Below are positions 8,202 through 16,592 of a stretch of DNA of 55,979 bases, piece after piece. This DNA comes from Candidatus Omnitrophota bacterium. Lineage in GTDB: Bacteria; Hinthialibacterota; Hinthialibacteria; Hinthialibacterales; Hinthialibacteraceae. Made by a program: the position numbers and the translations under genes. The notes below the pieces were generated by a model. It had not been told where the DNA came from and did not search any database. It worked only from the letters and a program-made list of their open reading frames with translations. The DNA is taken from the NCBI GenBank assembly GCA_003598175.1, contig QZKN01000191.1:1-55979 (forward strand), in the 5' to 3' direction. Each line of letters opens with the position of its first letter. Positions within the stretch are counted from its first letter, which is position 1.

Positions 8202-8987
8202 TTACAAATTTAATACTATTGTTTCAAAGGATTCAAAGGAACTTGCCGGTACGGGATCGAAGGGAACATACACTCGTAACCAGGCGGTTTTCCCGCGAGC
8301 CAGGGTAATGGAATTTCGCTGAAAACCGATGGATTCGGATGGAGTAAACTCGTGATAGGGGATGGATACTCGCCGCGCCCATGTTTCCGTATCCCAATCG
8401 GACGGCGCGGAAGAAAAATAGAGCATGGACCGATCCCGAAAAAACGCGCGATTTTTGAAATACAATGCATTCGCCACATTCCATTGGCTTTGATAGGGAA
8501 TCATTCGCAACGCGGAATTCACTGGCGTTTCCAACCGGACCCCATGAAACGCTTTCGGCGATTCCATCCCATCCGCCGTGTTCGTCCATGCAGTCCAAAT
8601 CACGGCCGCCGCTTCCGCATTGCCCGTGTTCATTGCCGTGACGGAAAGAATACCGGCTTTGCTCGTTGCGGATAGATCTCGTATTTCAACCTGGGAGACG
8701 CGGAATTGGAAAGAACAATTGTTTTCGGTGGTTGCGAATTGGATGATTCCTGCTTCCGGATTCTCCCATACTAACGGCCGAATTGTTCGTGGAGGATCGC
8801 CGATATGGACATTCAATTCACCTTCCGCCCCTCGTACCGTGGAATGGGGCGTCAAAATCACGCCGTCGATGATTTTTCGGTCCGGCTTTTCCGCCGCCGC
8901 GGTTTGAGAAGGAGATTGAATCAGAGAAATGGCGAGTAAGGATAAAACCGTGGTGAAAACAAAGGCGTGATGACGTGCGATTCGCAT
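8202..8987 (-). CDS. Exported protein of unknown function
   Basis: The preferred start at 8987 gives 261 residues and places a signal peptide at the N-terminus (MRIARHHAFVFTTVLSLLAI, cut after about TAAA). An upstream in-frame start at 9035 would overlap rplI and bury the signal. The mature part is rich in beta-forming segments (for example SFQFRVSQVEIRDLSATSK) with many Trp and Tyr and no motif I recognise; a beta-sandwich is possible. It follows rplI by about 23 bp and may be co-transcribed with it. Confidence 0.75.
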   Translation of the reverse strand: MRIARHHAFVFTTVLSLLAISLIQSPSQTAAAEKPDRKIIDGVILTPHSTVRGAEGELNVHIGDPPRTIRPLVWENPEAGIIQFATTENNCSFQFRVSQVEIRDLSATSKAGILSVTAMNTGNAEAAAVIWTAWTNTADGMESPKAFHGVRLETPVNSALRMIPYQSQWNVANALYFKNRAFFRDRSMLYFSSAPSDWDTETWARRVSIPYHEFTPSESIGFQRNSITLARGKTAWLRVYVPFDPVPASSFESFETIVLNL

Positions 8988-9010
8988 CGATGCTCGCCGT
9001 TGCCGTGTGA

Positions 9011-9460
9011 TTAGCTTTCCTCTTTCACCACCCATACCTTTACGTTTCCGGATATATCGCCGGAAAACCGCACAGGAACCGTGTAAACGCCCAAAGCGCG
9101 AATCGGCTCATCCAAAACGATTTTTCGGCGGTCAACGTCATACCCTTTTTTGGCCAACGAGTCCGCAATATTCTGGCTGGTCACACTTCCGAATACGCGA
9201 TCTTCCTCTCCCACGCGTACGGGAATATTGATTGAAATTTCCGAAAGCCGTTTGGCCAGATCCTGTTCGGTTTTGATTCGACGCTTCCGTTGATCCTCCA
9301 ACAATCTTTTTTTATGATTGATCTGAGCCGCGTTGGCGCTGGCGGCGGAATAAGCCAATCCTTGAGGAATAAGATAATTTCGCGCATAGCCGCCCTTGAC
9401 GTCAACTAAATCGCCTGCTTCGCCAAGATTGGCCACGCTTTCCCGTAATATGATATCCAT
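9011..9460 (-). CDS. rplI: Large ribosomal subunit protein bL9
   Basis: The ATG at 9460 gives 149 residues, the family length. It starts MDIILRESVANLGEAGDLVD and contains the N-terminal RNA-binding signature VKGGYARNYLIPQGLA, the long connecting helix (HKKRLLEDQRKRRIKTEQDL) and the C-terminal domain with DRVFGSVTSQNIADSLAKKG. AAGGAG lies about 13 bp upstream. An in-frame extension to 9493 is unlikely. The usual rpsF-ssb-rpsR neighbours are absent, so the gene stands alone. Confidence 0.97.
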   Translation of the reverse strand: MDIILRESVANLGEAGDLVDVKGGYARNYLIPQGLAYSAASANAAQINHKKRLLEDQRKRRIKTEQDLAKRLSEISINIPVRVGEEDRVFGSVTSQNIADSLAKKGYDVDRRKIVLDEPIRALGVYTVPVRFSGDISGNVKVWVVKEES

Positions 9461-9836
9461 GATGTCCGGAAATCTCCTTCGAATCGAATTCACTCCTCCG
9501 CATTCTGCCTATGGAGAAGTTATGAAATGATACTCTAATCGATTGTTGCTTTATCTTGACCTATCGAAAACACAATTTGTGCATTTTGAGTGATCTATCG
9601 GTTTGAGCGAAAAGCAAGAATATATTATGGTTCCTCACCCCCCATTTTGGCAAGGGTTGCAAAATAAAAACATCTCTACTCGACATCGATCCGAATACTT
9701 GTTAGAATAACTCTTGTTTTCGGGATGTTGGTGTTACGAACCCGCCCAATCATAATATTGATACATTGAAACAGAATTTATTGGTAACGCATCGGAGATG
9801 ACATTCCATTACCGTTGTCGTTTCTGTGAAAATACC

Positions 9837-9927
9837 GGAGCGCGGACGTCCCGTCCGCATTTTCTCGGGTAGAGTAGGCTTCCCCGCCTGCGTCGTTCGT
9901 GCAAGCGGGGACGCTTGCTCTACCCAT
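9837..9927. repeat. Dispersed double-hairpin repeat, family A (long copy)
   Basis: Starts GGAGCGCGGACGTCCCGTCC, where GCGGACG-TCC-CGTCCGC is a hairpin. A middle section with GGGTAGAGTAGGCTTCCCCG follows, then GCAAGCG-GGGA-CGCTTGC and CTCTACCCA. Relative to 2328-2389 the stem changes are paired (A/T in that copy, G/C here), indicating that the fold is maintained. Confidence 0.8.
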
Positions 9928-9986
9928 GCATGAACGAATGACGTTAATGTTCGTTCATTGTGATCAACTGGTTATGTGGGTTGCTT

Positions 9987-10009
9987 GGGCAGCGTTGTCA
10001 CCGCCCTTG
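9987..10009. repeat. Dispersed repeat, family B (remnant)
   Basis: GGGCAGCGTTGTCACCGCCC shares the GGGCAGCGTTGT core with the family B element at 13348-13375, but its stem is imperfect. Confidence 0.5.
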
Positions 10010-10108
10010 TTTGAATTCGAAAGGAAATATTAATCAGCAACGTTTTCGATTTGCAATCGATGAGAAATTGCAGCAGCAATAAAAACTAAAAAAGGATTGA
10101 GCAAATCC

Positions 10109-10603
10109 ATGGGCGTTCTGGGTACGACTGAAATAATTGTGATCTTGGCGGTTACACTCATCGTTTTCGGGCCGCATCGACTTCCCGAAGTGGCCAAATA
10201 CATCGCCAAAGCGATGAAAATGTTTCGCGATGCCAGCCGGGAACTCTCCCGCCAGCTGGAAATGGCCGATTGGGAACTCGAACAGCAGGCCAGGGCGGAA
10301 GCGGCGAAAAAGAAAAAATCCACTACCGGTTCGGCTTCCACCGCTTCCTCTTCCACGACCGAATCCCACGACGAAACGGATGACGGCTATTCCGAAAACC
10401 ACGCCGCCGCGGACTCAGCCGAAAATCAAAATTATGGCGGTTACGATTACGAAAGCGGATATGGCAGCGAACCGGACGCGCAACAAACCAACACAAAGGC
10501 GCCCGTGATCTCCGAAACCACAGTCATCGATCCGCAGGACATCATCGCGGATTCCGCAAAAACCTATGACGCGGAACGCTTTCACCGTGAATTGCAGGAT
10601 TGA
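10109..10603 (+). CDS. tatA: Sec-independent translocase subunit TatA/TatB family
   Basis: Pore-forming or partner subunit of the twin-arginine translocase. The ATG at 10109 lies 12 bp after AAAGGA; an in-frame TTG at 10097 is too close to that site. One N-terminal membrane helix (TTEIIVILAVTLIVFG) is followed by the hinge GPHRLPEVAKYIAKAMKMF and an amphipathic helix. The C-terminal ~110 residues are low-complexity, acidic, Ser/Thr/Tyr-rich tail. The single TatA-like gene pairs with tatC 82 bp downstream and may serve both A and B roles. Confidence 0.95.
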   Translation: MGVLGTTEIIVILAVTLIVFGPHRLPEVAKYIAKAMKMFRDASRELSRQLEMADWELEQQARAEAAKKKKSTTGSASTASSSTTESHDETDDGYSENHAAADSAENQNYGGYDYESGYGSEPDAQQTNTKAPVISETTVIDPQDIIADSAKTYDAERFHRELQD

Positions 10604-10685
10604 CCTGTACCGCCGCCGGCCCGGCGGCATATTAAATCAGAAGAATGAGACCGTTTTATAATCTGAAAACCGAACCCAAAAAATA

Positions 10686-11678
10686 ATGACGACCGAAGAA
10701 CAAAAACAACAACCAAACAGTCAATTGCCTCCTCCTCACGATACCGAAGAGGAACTCGGCGCTTCCATGACGTTTCTCGAGCATCTGATCGAATTGCGCA
10801 CGCGCATGATTCGCGCTCTCATCGCGTTCGGCATTGCGTTCGTGGTCTGCTTCTATTACGCTGATTTTTTAACGCAAGTCCTAGTCGACTGTGTTCCGCA
10901 GGGTGCACAGAATAACACGATGCAGGAAATTCTCGCGCAGCAGGATTCTCAAAATACCGCAACGGCAGGAGTAACCAGCGCGACCGGCGCGATCTCCTCT
11001 GCGACGGACATCGCCGACATGACCACCGAGCAAGAAAACGCGCTTCTCGAAAAAATTGAAAAATTGGTCGAAGCGAGAATGGGCGCATTAAGTTTGAGCG
11101 GCGAAGTCACCATGATCGCCAAAAATCCCGTTGAAATCATCATTACCTGGCTCAAAGTCGCGTTCGTGGCGGGCCTGTTTCTTTCGTTCCCCTTCATTTT
11201 TTACCAGGCATGGATGTTCGTCGCTCCCGGATTGTACAAACGGGAACGCCGCGCCGTCCTGCCGTTGGTCATTACCGCCTGGATTTGTTTCGTGGCGGGT
11301 GGCTTGTTTTGCTATTTTGTTATTTTCCGTTTTATTTTGGCTTTTCTCGCCATGCTGGCCGCCGGCACCGCGGCCAATTTGTGGACCATCAGCGAGTATC
11401 TGAATTTCATGCTTCGCTTTTTACTGGCGTTCGCCATCGTGTTCGAAGAACCGGTCGTGATTTTCATTCTCGCCCGCATCGGTTTGGTGACGCGCGAGGC
11501 GCTCATGAAATTCAGCCCGTACGCCATCGTCCTGATGTTCGTCGTCGCCGCGGTCATCACTCCCCCCGATCCGATCAGCCAAATCATGTGCGCCGGCCCG
11601 CTGGTCGCGCTCTACTTCTTATCGGTTCTTGTCGTGGGATTCGTGGAAAAAAAGAGCGAGGCAGAATCGGCGGCGTAG
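10686..11678 (+). CDS. tatC: Sec-independent translocase subunit TatC with enlarged first periplasmic loop
   Basis: Receptor for twin-arginine signal peptides in the inner membrane. At 330 residues it exceeds the common ~250. FLEHLIELRTRMIRALIAFG is the conserved N-terminal motif and first helix; FPFIFYQAWMFVAPGLYKRE is the signature after helix 2. Between helices 1 and 2 is an extra Gln/Thr/Ala-rich stretch of roughly 60 residues (about residues 75-135). A 28-residue polar N-terminal extension is also present. A likely client in this window is the oxidoreductase at 24461. Confidence 0.97.
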   Translation: MTTEEQKQQPNSQLPPPHDTEEELGASMTFLEHLIELRTRMIRALIAFGIAFVVCFYYADFLTQVLVDCVPQGAQNNTMQEILAQQDSQNTATAGVTSATGAISSATDIADMTTEQENALLEKIEKLVEARMGALSLSGEVTMIAKNPVEIIITWLKVAFVAGLFLSFPFIFYQAWMFVAPGLYKRERRAVLPLVITAWICFVAGGLFCYFVIFRFILAFLAMLAAGTAANLWTISEYLNFMLRFLLAFAIVFEEPVVIFILARIGLVTREALMKFSPYAIVLMFVVAAVITPPDPISQIMCAGPLVALYFLSVLVVGFVEKKSEAESAA

Positions 11679-11736
11679 TGGTTGGATATAGTTTTCTCCT
11701 TACTGACGAGAAAAGCGGGAAGACGTCTCCGGCCAA

Positions 11737-13134
11737 TCAATAAATCGACCAATCTCCAACCGACACGGCGAACGGACTGTTATAGTGCGCCAGGATGCGT
11801 TCTTCGCCGAGGACAAAGTCGTATATGGCCACCTCATCGATGTAACCGTCGAACGTATCGCCCATATCGGAGCCGCCGATGTGAATTTGGTTGCCGCTGC
11901 CGCCGGCGGCCGCGCCGGGGCGGGAATTCGCCAACACTCCATCCAGATAAATCCGCATTTCGGGAACGGCGTCGTCATAGACAAAAACGGCATGATGCCA
12001 GGCGTCGGTTTGATTGGGTACCGTCACCGCCGGACGGGGATTGTATTCGGAAAAATATTCCAATTGATTCGGATTATAGGCGTAGATAATCGCCTGCTGG
12101 GTATTGCCCGCCCGTCGGAACAACAAATACGATTGCGAACTGCGTCCGATGGCGTTGAACCATAATTCGTATGTAAACGCGGAAAAATTGTACAGATTTT
12201 GCGCATTGAATTGAGAGACGCGGCCATACAGAGCGTAATTCGACGCGCTTTTGGGTCCGTTCACAAAGCGCATGCCGCTGGGCACGAGATCGTATAGTTT
12301 CATTTCGTCCTTAAAACTGTCTTCGAAACGCCAATACACAGTGGGATTGTCCGCAATGACGCGAGCGGTATACGCGGATGGAAACGCGGCGTTATAATGA
12401 GCGGCGACCTGATTGGCGGTCAGCGCATAGGTGTAGACCGCCACTTCATCGATGTAGCCGTTGAAGACATGTTCGCCGATGCTTTCGCGGGTGGCGCCGA
12501 TGTAGATTTCCTCGTCATGGCCGGAATTGAGAAATTCGATCAGGCCTTCCACACGATCCACTTCCTGCCCGTCGAGGTAAAAGATGACGCCGGGAAATTC
12601 CTCGTCATACACCATGACGATGTGATGCCATGTGTTGCTGTTGTCTGCCAATTCGAAGCCGGGAACGGGAACGAATTCGCCATGGTCGGTCAATAATTCG
12701 ATCCGGCCTTGGTTGTAATTGAAAATGAGGGAATTTTCCCCGCTGCCGCCGGTGGGCGGGGTGGCGCGACGCATGAGCAGGTACGTCGACTGATTCACGC
12801 CGGCGGGATTGATCCACATTTCATAACTGAACGATTCGAGATCGAACAATTCGACGACGCCGAATCCCGCCGCCCAGGCGCGTCCGTTGTTCGTCGAAAA
12901 GGCGCGGTTGTCGCTTCCCGGTCCGGCGACGAAATCGGGAGAGATGGCCGGAAGCAATTCATTCCCGCCGGTTTCGTCCAGCAGATTCGTCTCGAACCGC
13001 CAATACGAGACCGGATGATCCGCCAACACTTCATCCGGATAGAGCTGGGCGAAGGAGGAAGCGGTGCATCCGAAAAGGACCACATAAATCCAAAACCACT
13101 TGCGCAATAAAGGGGACTTCAAATACCTGTTCAT
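11737..13134 (-). CDS. Exported protein with two LamG-type domains
   Basis: 465 residues from the ATG at 13134, chosen because it starts a clear signal peptide (WFWIYVVLFGCTASSFAQ). Two tandem laminin-G/concanavalin-like modules follow. Each starts DHPVSYWRFE or DNPTVYWRFE and ends with a YIDEVA(V/I)Y motif and an (I/L)AHYN-type segment, so the second arose by internal duplication. Such domains usually bind carbohydrates. The protein ends SVGDWSIY; a similar W-S-I-Y end occurs in the protein at 42655. It is convergent with tatC. A ligand cannot be deduced. Confidence 0.85.
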   Translation of the reverse strand: MNRYLKSPLLRKWFWIYVVLFGCTASSFAQLYPDEVLADHPVSYWRFETNLLDETGGNELLPAISPDFVAGPGSDNRAFSTNNGRAWAAGFGVVELFDLESFSYEMWINPAGVNQSTYLLMRRATPPTGGSGENSLIFNYNQGRIELLTDHGEFVPVPGFELADNSNTWHHIVMVYDEEFPGVIFYLDGQEVDRVEGLIEFLNSGHDEEIYIGATRESIGEHVFNGYIDEVAVYTYALTANQVAAHYNAAFPSAYTARVIADNPTVYWRFEDSFKDEMKLYDLVPSGMRFVNGPKSASNYALYGRVSQFNAQNLYNFSAFTYELWFNAIGRSSQSYLLFRRAGNTQQAIIYAYNPNQLEYFSEYNPRPAVTVPNQTDAWHHAVFVYDDAVPEMRIYLDGVLANSRPGAAAGGSGNQIHIGGSDMGDTFDGYIDEVAIYDFVLGEERILAHYNSPFAVSVGDWSIY

Positions 13135-13160
13135 CTGCTTTTCCTTTCTTATGAAAATGT

Positions 13161-13186
13161 CGGAGCGCGGGCATCCCTGCCCGCAT
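13161..13186. repeat. Dispersed hairpin repeat, family A (single hairpin)
   Basis: CGGAGCGCGGGCATCCCTGC continues as CCGCAT. The stem GCGGGCA/TGCCCGC is again a compensated variant of the family A first hairpin. It lies just upstream of the LamG gene. Confidence 0.7.
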
Positions 13187-13347
13187 CGTACAACGTATTT
13201 TTTTCTATCTTCCATGCGATCATATCACACAATGGGAAATATTTTAATTTATTGAATCTCATTTTTGAGAGTTGAAAAAGAGCACTTCGCGTGAATGGTG
13301 GGATGATTGAATCGTTCCTTTGTTTACAGCAAGGGTTGAGTAGGGTG

Positions 13348-13375
13348 GCAAGGGCAGCGTTGTTTCTGCCCTTGC
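13348..13375. repeat. Dispersed hairpin repeat, family B (perfect stem)
   Basis: A perfect 10-bp inverted repeat GCAAGGGCAG/CTGCCCTTGC encloses the 8-base loop CGTTGTTT. It lies 15 bp beyond the argG stop codon and could end argG transcription, although no T-tract follows on the minus strand. Confidence 0.75.
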
Positions 13376-13390
13376 TATAAACTATATTTT

Positions 13391-14599
13391 TTATTTCGCT
13401 ATGCTGCGCACAAAACTTTCGATTTTCGTCGGCAGCCCGAACAGCTTGATAAATCCTTCCGCATCCTTTTGATTATAGACTTCGTCCTGCTCGAACGTGG
13501 CGTATTCGTGGCGGTAGAGGGAATTGGGGGATTTTCTTCCCGCGATGGTGCAATTGCCTTTATACAATTTCAACCGAACCGTACCGGTCACGTATTGTTC
13601 GGTTTCGCGGAAGAATGCGTCCAGCGAGCGGCGCAGGGGGGAAAACCATTGGCCGTTGTAGACCAGTTCCGCATAGCGTTCGGCCAGGAGATTGCGGTAA
13701 TGCAGCGTGTCGCGATCGCAGGTCAATGACAACAACTCGCGATGGGCTTCGAACAACAGCGTTCCGCCCGGCGTTTCATAAACGCCGCGGGATTTCATGC
13801 CAACAAGACGGTTTTCGCAGAGGTCCACACGCCCCACGCCATGCTTTCCGGCGATTTCGTTGAGATGCATGACCAAATCGACCGGCCCCATGCGCTGGCC
13901 GTCGACCGCGACCGGCGTTCCCTTTTCAAATTCGATTTCGACGTATTGCGCCTGATCCGGCGCATCTTCCGGATTTTTCGTGAGGATGAACATGTCTTTC
14001 GGCGGTTCGCTGCCCGGATCTTCGAGGATGCCGCCTTCAAACGAAAGATGCCACATGTTGCGGTCCATCGAATAAGGCTTTTCCACCGTGACCGGTACGG
14101 GAATGTTGTGTTTTTTGGCGTATTCCACCGCATCGGCGCGGGAACGGATGTCCCATTCGCGCCACGGCGCGATGATCTTCAAATCCGGCGCCAGCGCCTG
14201 ATAGGTCAGCTCGAAACGCACCTGATCGTTGCCTTTGCCGGTTGCGCCATGCGAGACCGCGTCGGCGTTCTCTTTACGCGCGACTTCCACCTGCGCTTTC
14301 GCGATCAACGGGCGGGCGATGGACGTGCCCATCATATACCGGCGTTCGTACAGCGCGCCCGATTGCAGCAGCGGGAAGCAGAAATCCCGCATGAATTCCT
14401 CGCGCAAATCGAGAACGTGGATTTTGGACGCGCCCGAATCGATGGCTTTTTTCCTGACCGGCGCCAACTCCTCGCCCTGCCCGATGTCGGCGGCGAAGGC
14501 GATCACTTCGCAATGATAATTCTCGATCAGCCAGGGAATGATGACGGACGTGTCCAATCCGCCCGAATATGCAAGTACGACTTTTTTTACGGTAGCCAT
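13391..14599 (-). CDS. argG: Argininosuccinate synthase
   Basis: Joins citrulline and aspartate at the cost of ATP in arginine biosynthesis. The 402-residue protein has the ATP pyrophosphatase loop YSGGLDTS at about residues 11-18, AFAADIGQGEE, GATGKGNDQVRFELTY and the C-terminal SLYRHEYATFEQDEVYNQKD. Length is normal. No other arginine gene is nearby. A small membrane protein gene lies 35 bp upstream on the same strand and may share its transcript. Confidence 0.98.
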   Translation of the reverse strand: MATVKKVVLAYSGGLDTSVIIPWLIENYHCEVIAFAADIGQGEELAPVRKKAIDSGASKIHVLDLREEFMRDFCFPLLQSGALYERRYMMGTSIARPLIAKAQVEVARKENADAVSHGATGKGNDQVRFELTYQALAPDLKIIAPWREWDIRSRADAVEYAKKHNIPVPVTVEKPYSMDRNMWHLSFEGGILEDPGSEPPKDMFILTKNPEDAPDQAQYVEIEFEKGTPVAVDGQRMGPVDLVMHLNEIAGKHGVGRVDLCENRLVGMKSRGVYETPGGTLLFEAHRELLSLTCDRDTLHYRNLLAERYAELVYNGQWFSPLRRSLDAFFRETEQYVTGTVRLKLYKGNCTIAGRKSPNSLYRHEYATFEQDEVYNQKDAEGFIKLFGLPTKIESFVRSIAK

Positions 14600-14633
14600 A
14601 ACCAGACTCCTTTATGCAATAATAAATTGAGTG

Positions 14634-15116
14634 TTATCGGAAACTGTTCTTTGCATCCATCCGTTTTCGTTTTCGATACGCATCCATGATACTGTAAATA
14701 TAGAGAATCACAGAGGAAACCGAGAGCACGATCAATTGCACCCGCGCTTCCCACAACGCCTGCAACGGCTGCAAGGCTTGATCCGGATCGCCGCTATTCA
14801 GGTTGGAATAATATAGGATGATTGCGATCGTAATGGGAACCAACACGGCCAGCGAAGCCGCCAAAAAGAGAAAGGCCAGAAAAATGCCTTTGACCCATTC
14901 GCGGTTGTAAATCTGGCCGGCGCCGGGTACGACGAAAGCAGAAAGCAACGCCGCCCGCGCCGCCGCACCGCCGCCTGTCAACCGAATGTGTTTCTGCTCT
15001 TCAGCGCCCATTTTCGCGATTTCTTTCGGCCATCCGTCTGCGATTTTCGCGATTGTATTCAGAAAAACGGAAAAGCTTATCATACTAACATCGACCGGAT
15101 CGAGTAAGATGCGCAT
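14634..15116 (-). CDS. Small membrane protein, function unknown
   Basis: 160 residues. A short hydrophobic segment containing LLSAFVVPGAGQIYNREWVK resembles the P-G-A-G-Q-x-Y motif of TM2/DUF5683-type proteins. Two strong membrane helices follow (GIFLAFLFLAASLAVLVPIT and LIVLSVSSVILYIYSIMDAY), and the tail is basic. Starts at codons 1, 12 or 36 (15011) are possible and none has a good ribosome-binding site. It precedes argG by 35 bp, but a functional link is not evident. Confidence 0.7.
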   Translation of the reverse strand: MRILLDPVDVSMISFSVFLNTIAKIADGWPKEIAKMGAEEQKHIRLTGGGAAARAALLSAFVVPGAGQIYNREWVKGIFLAFLFLAASLAVLVPITIAIILYYSNLNSGDPDQALQPLQALWEARVQLIVLSVSSVILYIYSIMDAYRKRKRMDAKNSFR

Positions 15117-15206
15117 AACCTCGAACCGGATGTTTTCATTCCTTTCGACAAATGGCTGTTTCCTGCCGTACGCCGACTTCGTGAATGGTGAATGAACGGC
15201 GGCGAA

Positions 15207-16241
15207 TCAAATAATTCGTTCCTTTTTCAAATAAGCGCGTAGTTCGTCTTTGGAAAGGGTATTGGTGCTGGTGATGAAACCGTCATAATTTTGCAGGCGT
15301 TGTAAATGATACTCGTCGATCCGATGGGCGGGGATGATGACCGCCATTTCGTCATCGACCATGAACGTTCGGTCGATTTCGTTGGGAGCGAGCAGGTCTT
15401 CGTCCAGTTTTTCACCTGGAGCGGCGCCGGTGACTTGAATTTTTATGTTTTTGGGGTCATGGCCGAATTTCGACGCCAGTTCCTCCACCAGAATCTCCGC
15501 CATATCGCGGATGTAGATGGAATGCATGCGCAAAATAAACAATTCGCCGCCGGTCGCCCATGCGGCGGCTCGCATGACCAGCTCGACCGCCTTTTGAATC
15601 GACATGAAAAAACGGCGCATCTCGCAGTGCGTGAGGGTGACCGGGCCGCCGTCTTCGATTTGTTGTCGCCAGAGTGGAATGACGGAGCCGCGGGAATCCA
15701 ACACGTTGCCGAAACGCACCGAGCAGAGAGTTTTGTGCGGTTCGCGGCGGTAAAACGAAGCCCAGGTGACCAGGCGCTCGGCCAGGAGCTTGGTCGCGCC
15801 CATCGTCGAAGTCACGTTGACTGCCTTGTCGGTGCTGATCGCCACGACGCGTTCGGCGGTAGGGCTTTCCAATGTGGCGGTGATGACGTTTTGCGTGCCG
15901 AGAACGTTGGTCTTGATCGCTTCCAGAGGATCGTATTCGGTGGCTTCCACGCGCTTGAGCGCCGCCGCGTGGAAGATCACGTGCACGCCTTCGAACGCGC
16001 GCCGCAGACGCTCGAGATCGCGCACGTCGCCGAGCAGATACCGAATGAACGAATAATTGCGGTAGCGATACCGCAAGGTGGATTGTTTGTACTCGTCGCG
16101 GCTGAGAATGCGGATCAATTTGGGACGATAAGGAATGACTTGGCGAACGATTTCGCTGCCGATGGTGCCGGTTCCGCCGGTCACCAGCACGACTTTCCCT
16201 TCCAGCAGCGTACGCAATTGTTCCTGAACCGACTCGTTCAA
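15207..16241 (-). CDS. CapD/FlaA1-like sugar-nucleotide dehydratase (extended SDR)
   Basis: Soluble UDP-GlcNAc 4,6-dehydratase/5-epimerase-like enzyme of 344 residues, probably for surface-polysaccharide precursors. The NAD(P) loop TGGTGTIG is at residues 21-28, STDKA at 136-140, and Met147-x3-Lys151 replaces the common Tyr-x3-Lys, as in FlaA1/PglF-type enzymes. RRFFMSIQKAVELVMRAA and GAAPGEKLDEDLLAPNE match the Polysacc_synt_2 family. The start is a TTG at 16241, 8 bp after AAGGAG. The membrane domain of full-length CapD is missing. The exact product sugar is unknown. Confidence 0.9.
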   Translation of the reverse strand: MNESVQEQLRTLLEGKVVLVTGGTGTIGSEIVRQVIPYRPKLIRILSRDEYKQSTLRYRYRNYSFIRYLLGDVRDLERLRRAFEGVHVIFHAAALKRVEATEYDPLEAIKTNVLGTQNVITATLESPTAERVVAISTDKAVNVTSTMGATKLLAERLVTWASFYRREPHKTLCSVRFGNVLDSRGSVIPLWRQQIEDGGPVTLTHCEMRRFFMSIQKAVELVMRAAAWATGGELFILRMHSIYIRDMAEILVEELASKFGHDPKNIKIQVTGAAPGEKLDEDLLAPNEIDRTFMVDDEMAVIIPAHRIDEYHLQRLQNYDGFITSTNTLSKDELRAYLKKERII

Positions 16242-16297
16242 TGGAATTGCTCCTTAACTTTCCGACTGAGAATTGGTTGAAATAGTAATTTATATTT

Positions 16298-16490
16298 TTA
16301 CCCCAACGGGGTAACAGAAGATAGCCAGGGCTGACAGCCCTGGTGAAATTTTGAGCAACCACAGCCCTGAAAGGGCGAAAGAAAAACAGAGGATTCCTTT
16401 TTCTCCCGCCCTTACAGGGCTGGGATTTCGGTCCTATCCCATTTCCAGGGGCGTTGCCCGCTGGCTTTCTTCTTTCATCCCGTTGGGATT
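16298..16490. repeat. Dispersed repeat cluster, family C
   Basis: A patchwork of palindromic blocks: TACCCCAACGGGGTA, GCCAGGGCTGACAGCCCTGG, CAGCCCTGAAAGGGC, CGCCCTTACAGGGCTG, CCAGGGGCGTTGCCCGCTGG and CATCCCGTTGGGAT. The same blocks recur at 33512-33832. It fills most of the gap between the dehydratase gene and the glycosyltransferase gene, which has no other supported feature. Confidence 0.85.
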
Positions 16491-16592
16491 CATTTCATTC
16501 CCAGGCTTTTTGGAAAAATCATATATCGACTCGTTTCAACCTAACGATTGAATTCGATCCTATATACACCATGGATAAATCATAATCAATTG

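Larger units (their letters stand above)
9461..10108. other. Gene-free interval with dispersed repeats
   Basis: About 650 bp between divergent rplI and tatA. It holds one long family A repeat (9837-9927) and one family B remnant (9987-10009), and otherwise no supported coding sequence. Promoters for both flanking genes should lie here, but I cannot name convincing boxes. Confidence 0.7.
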
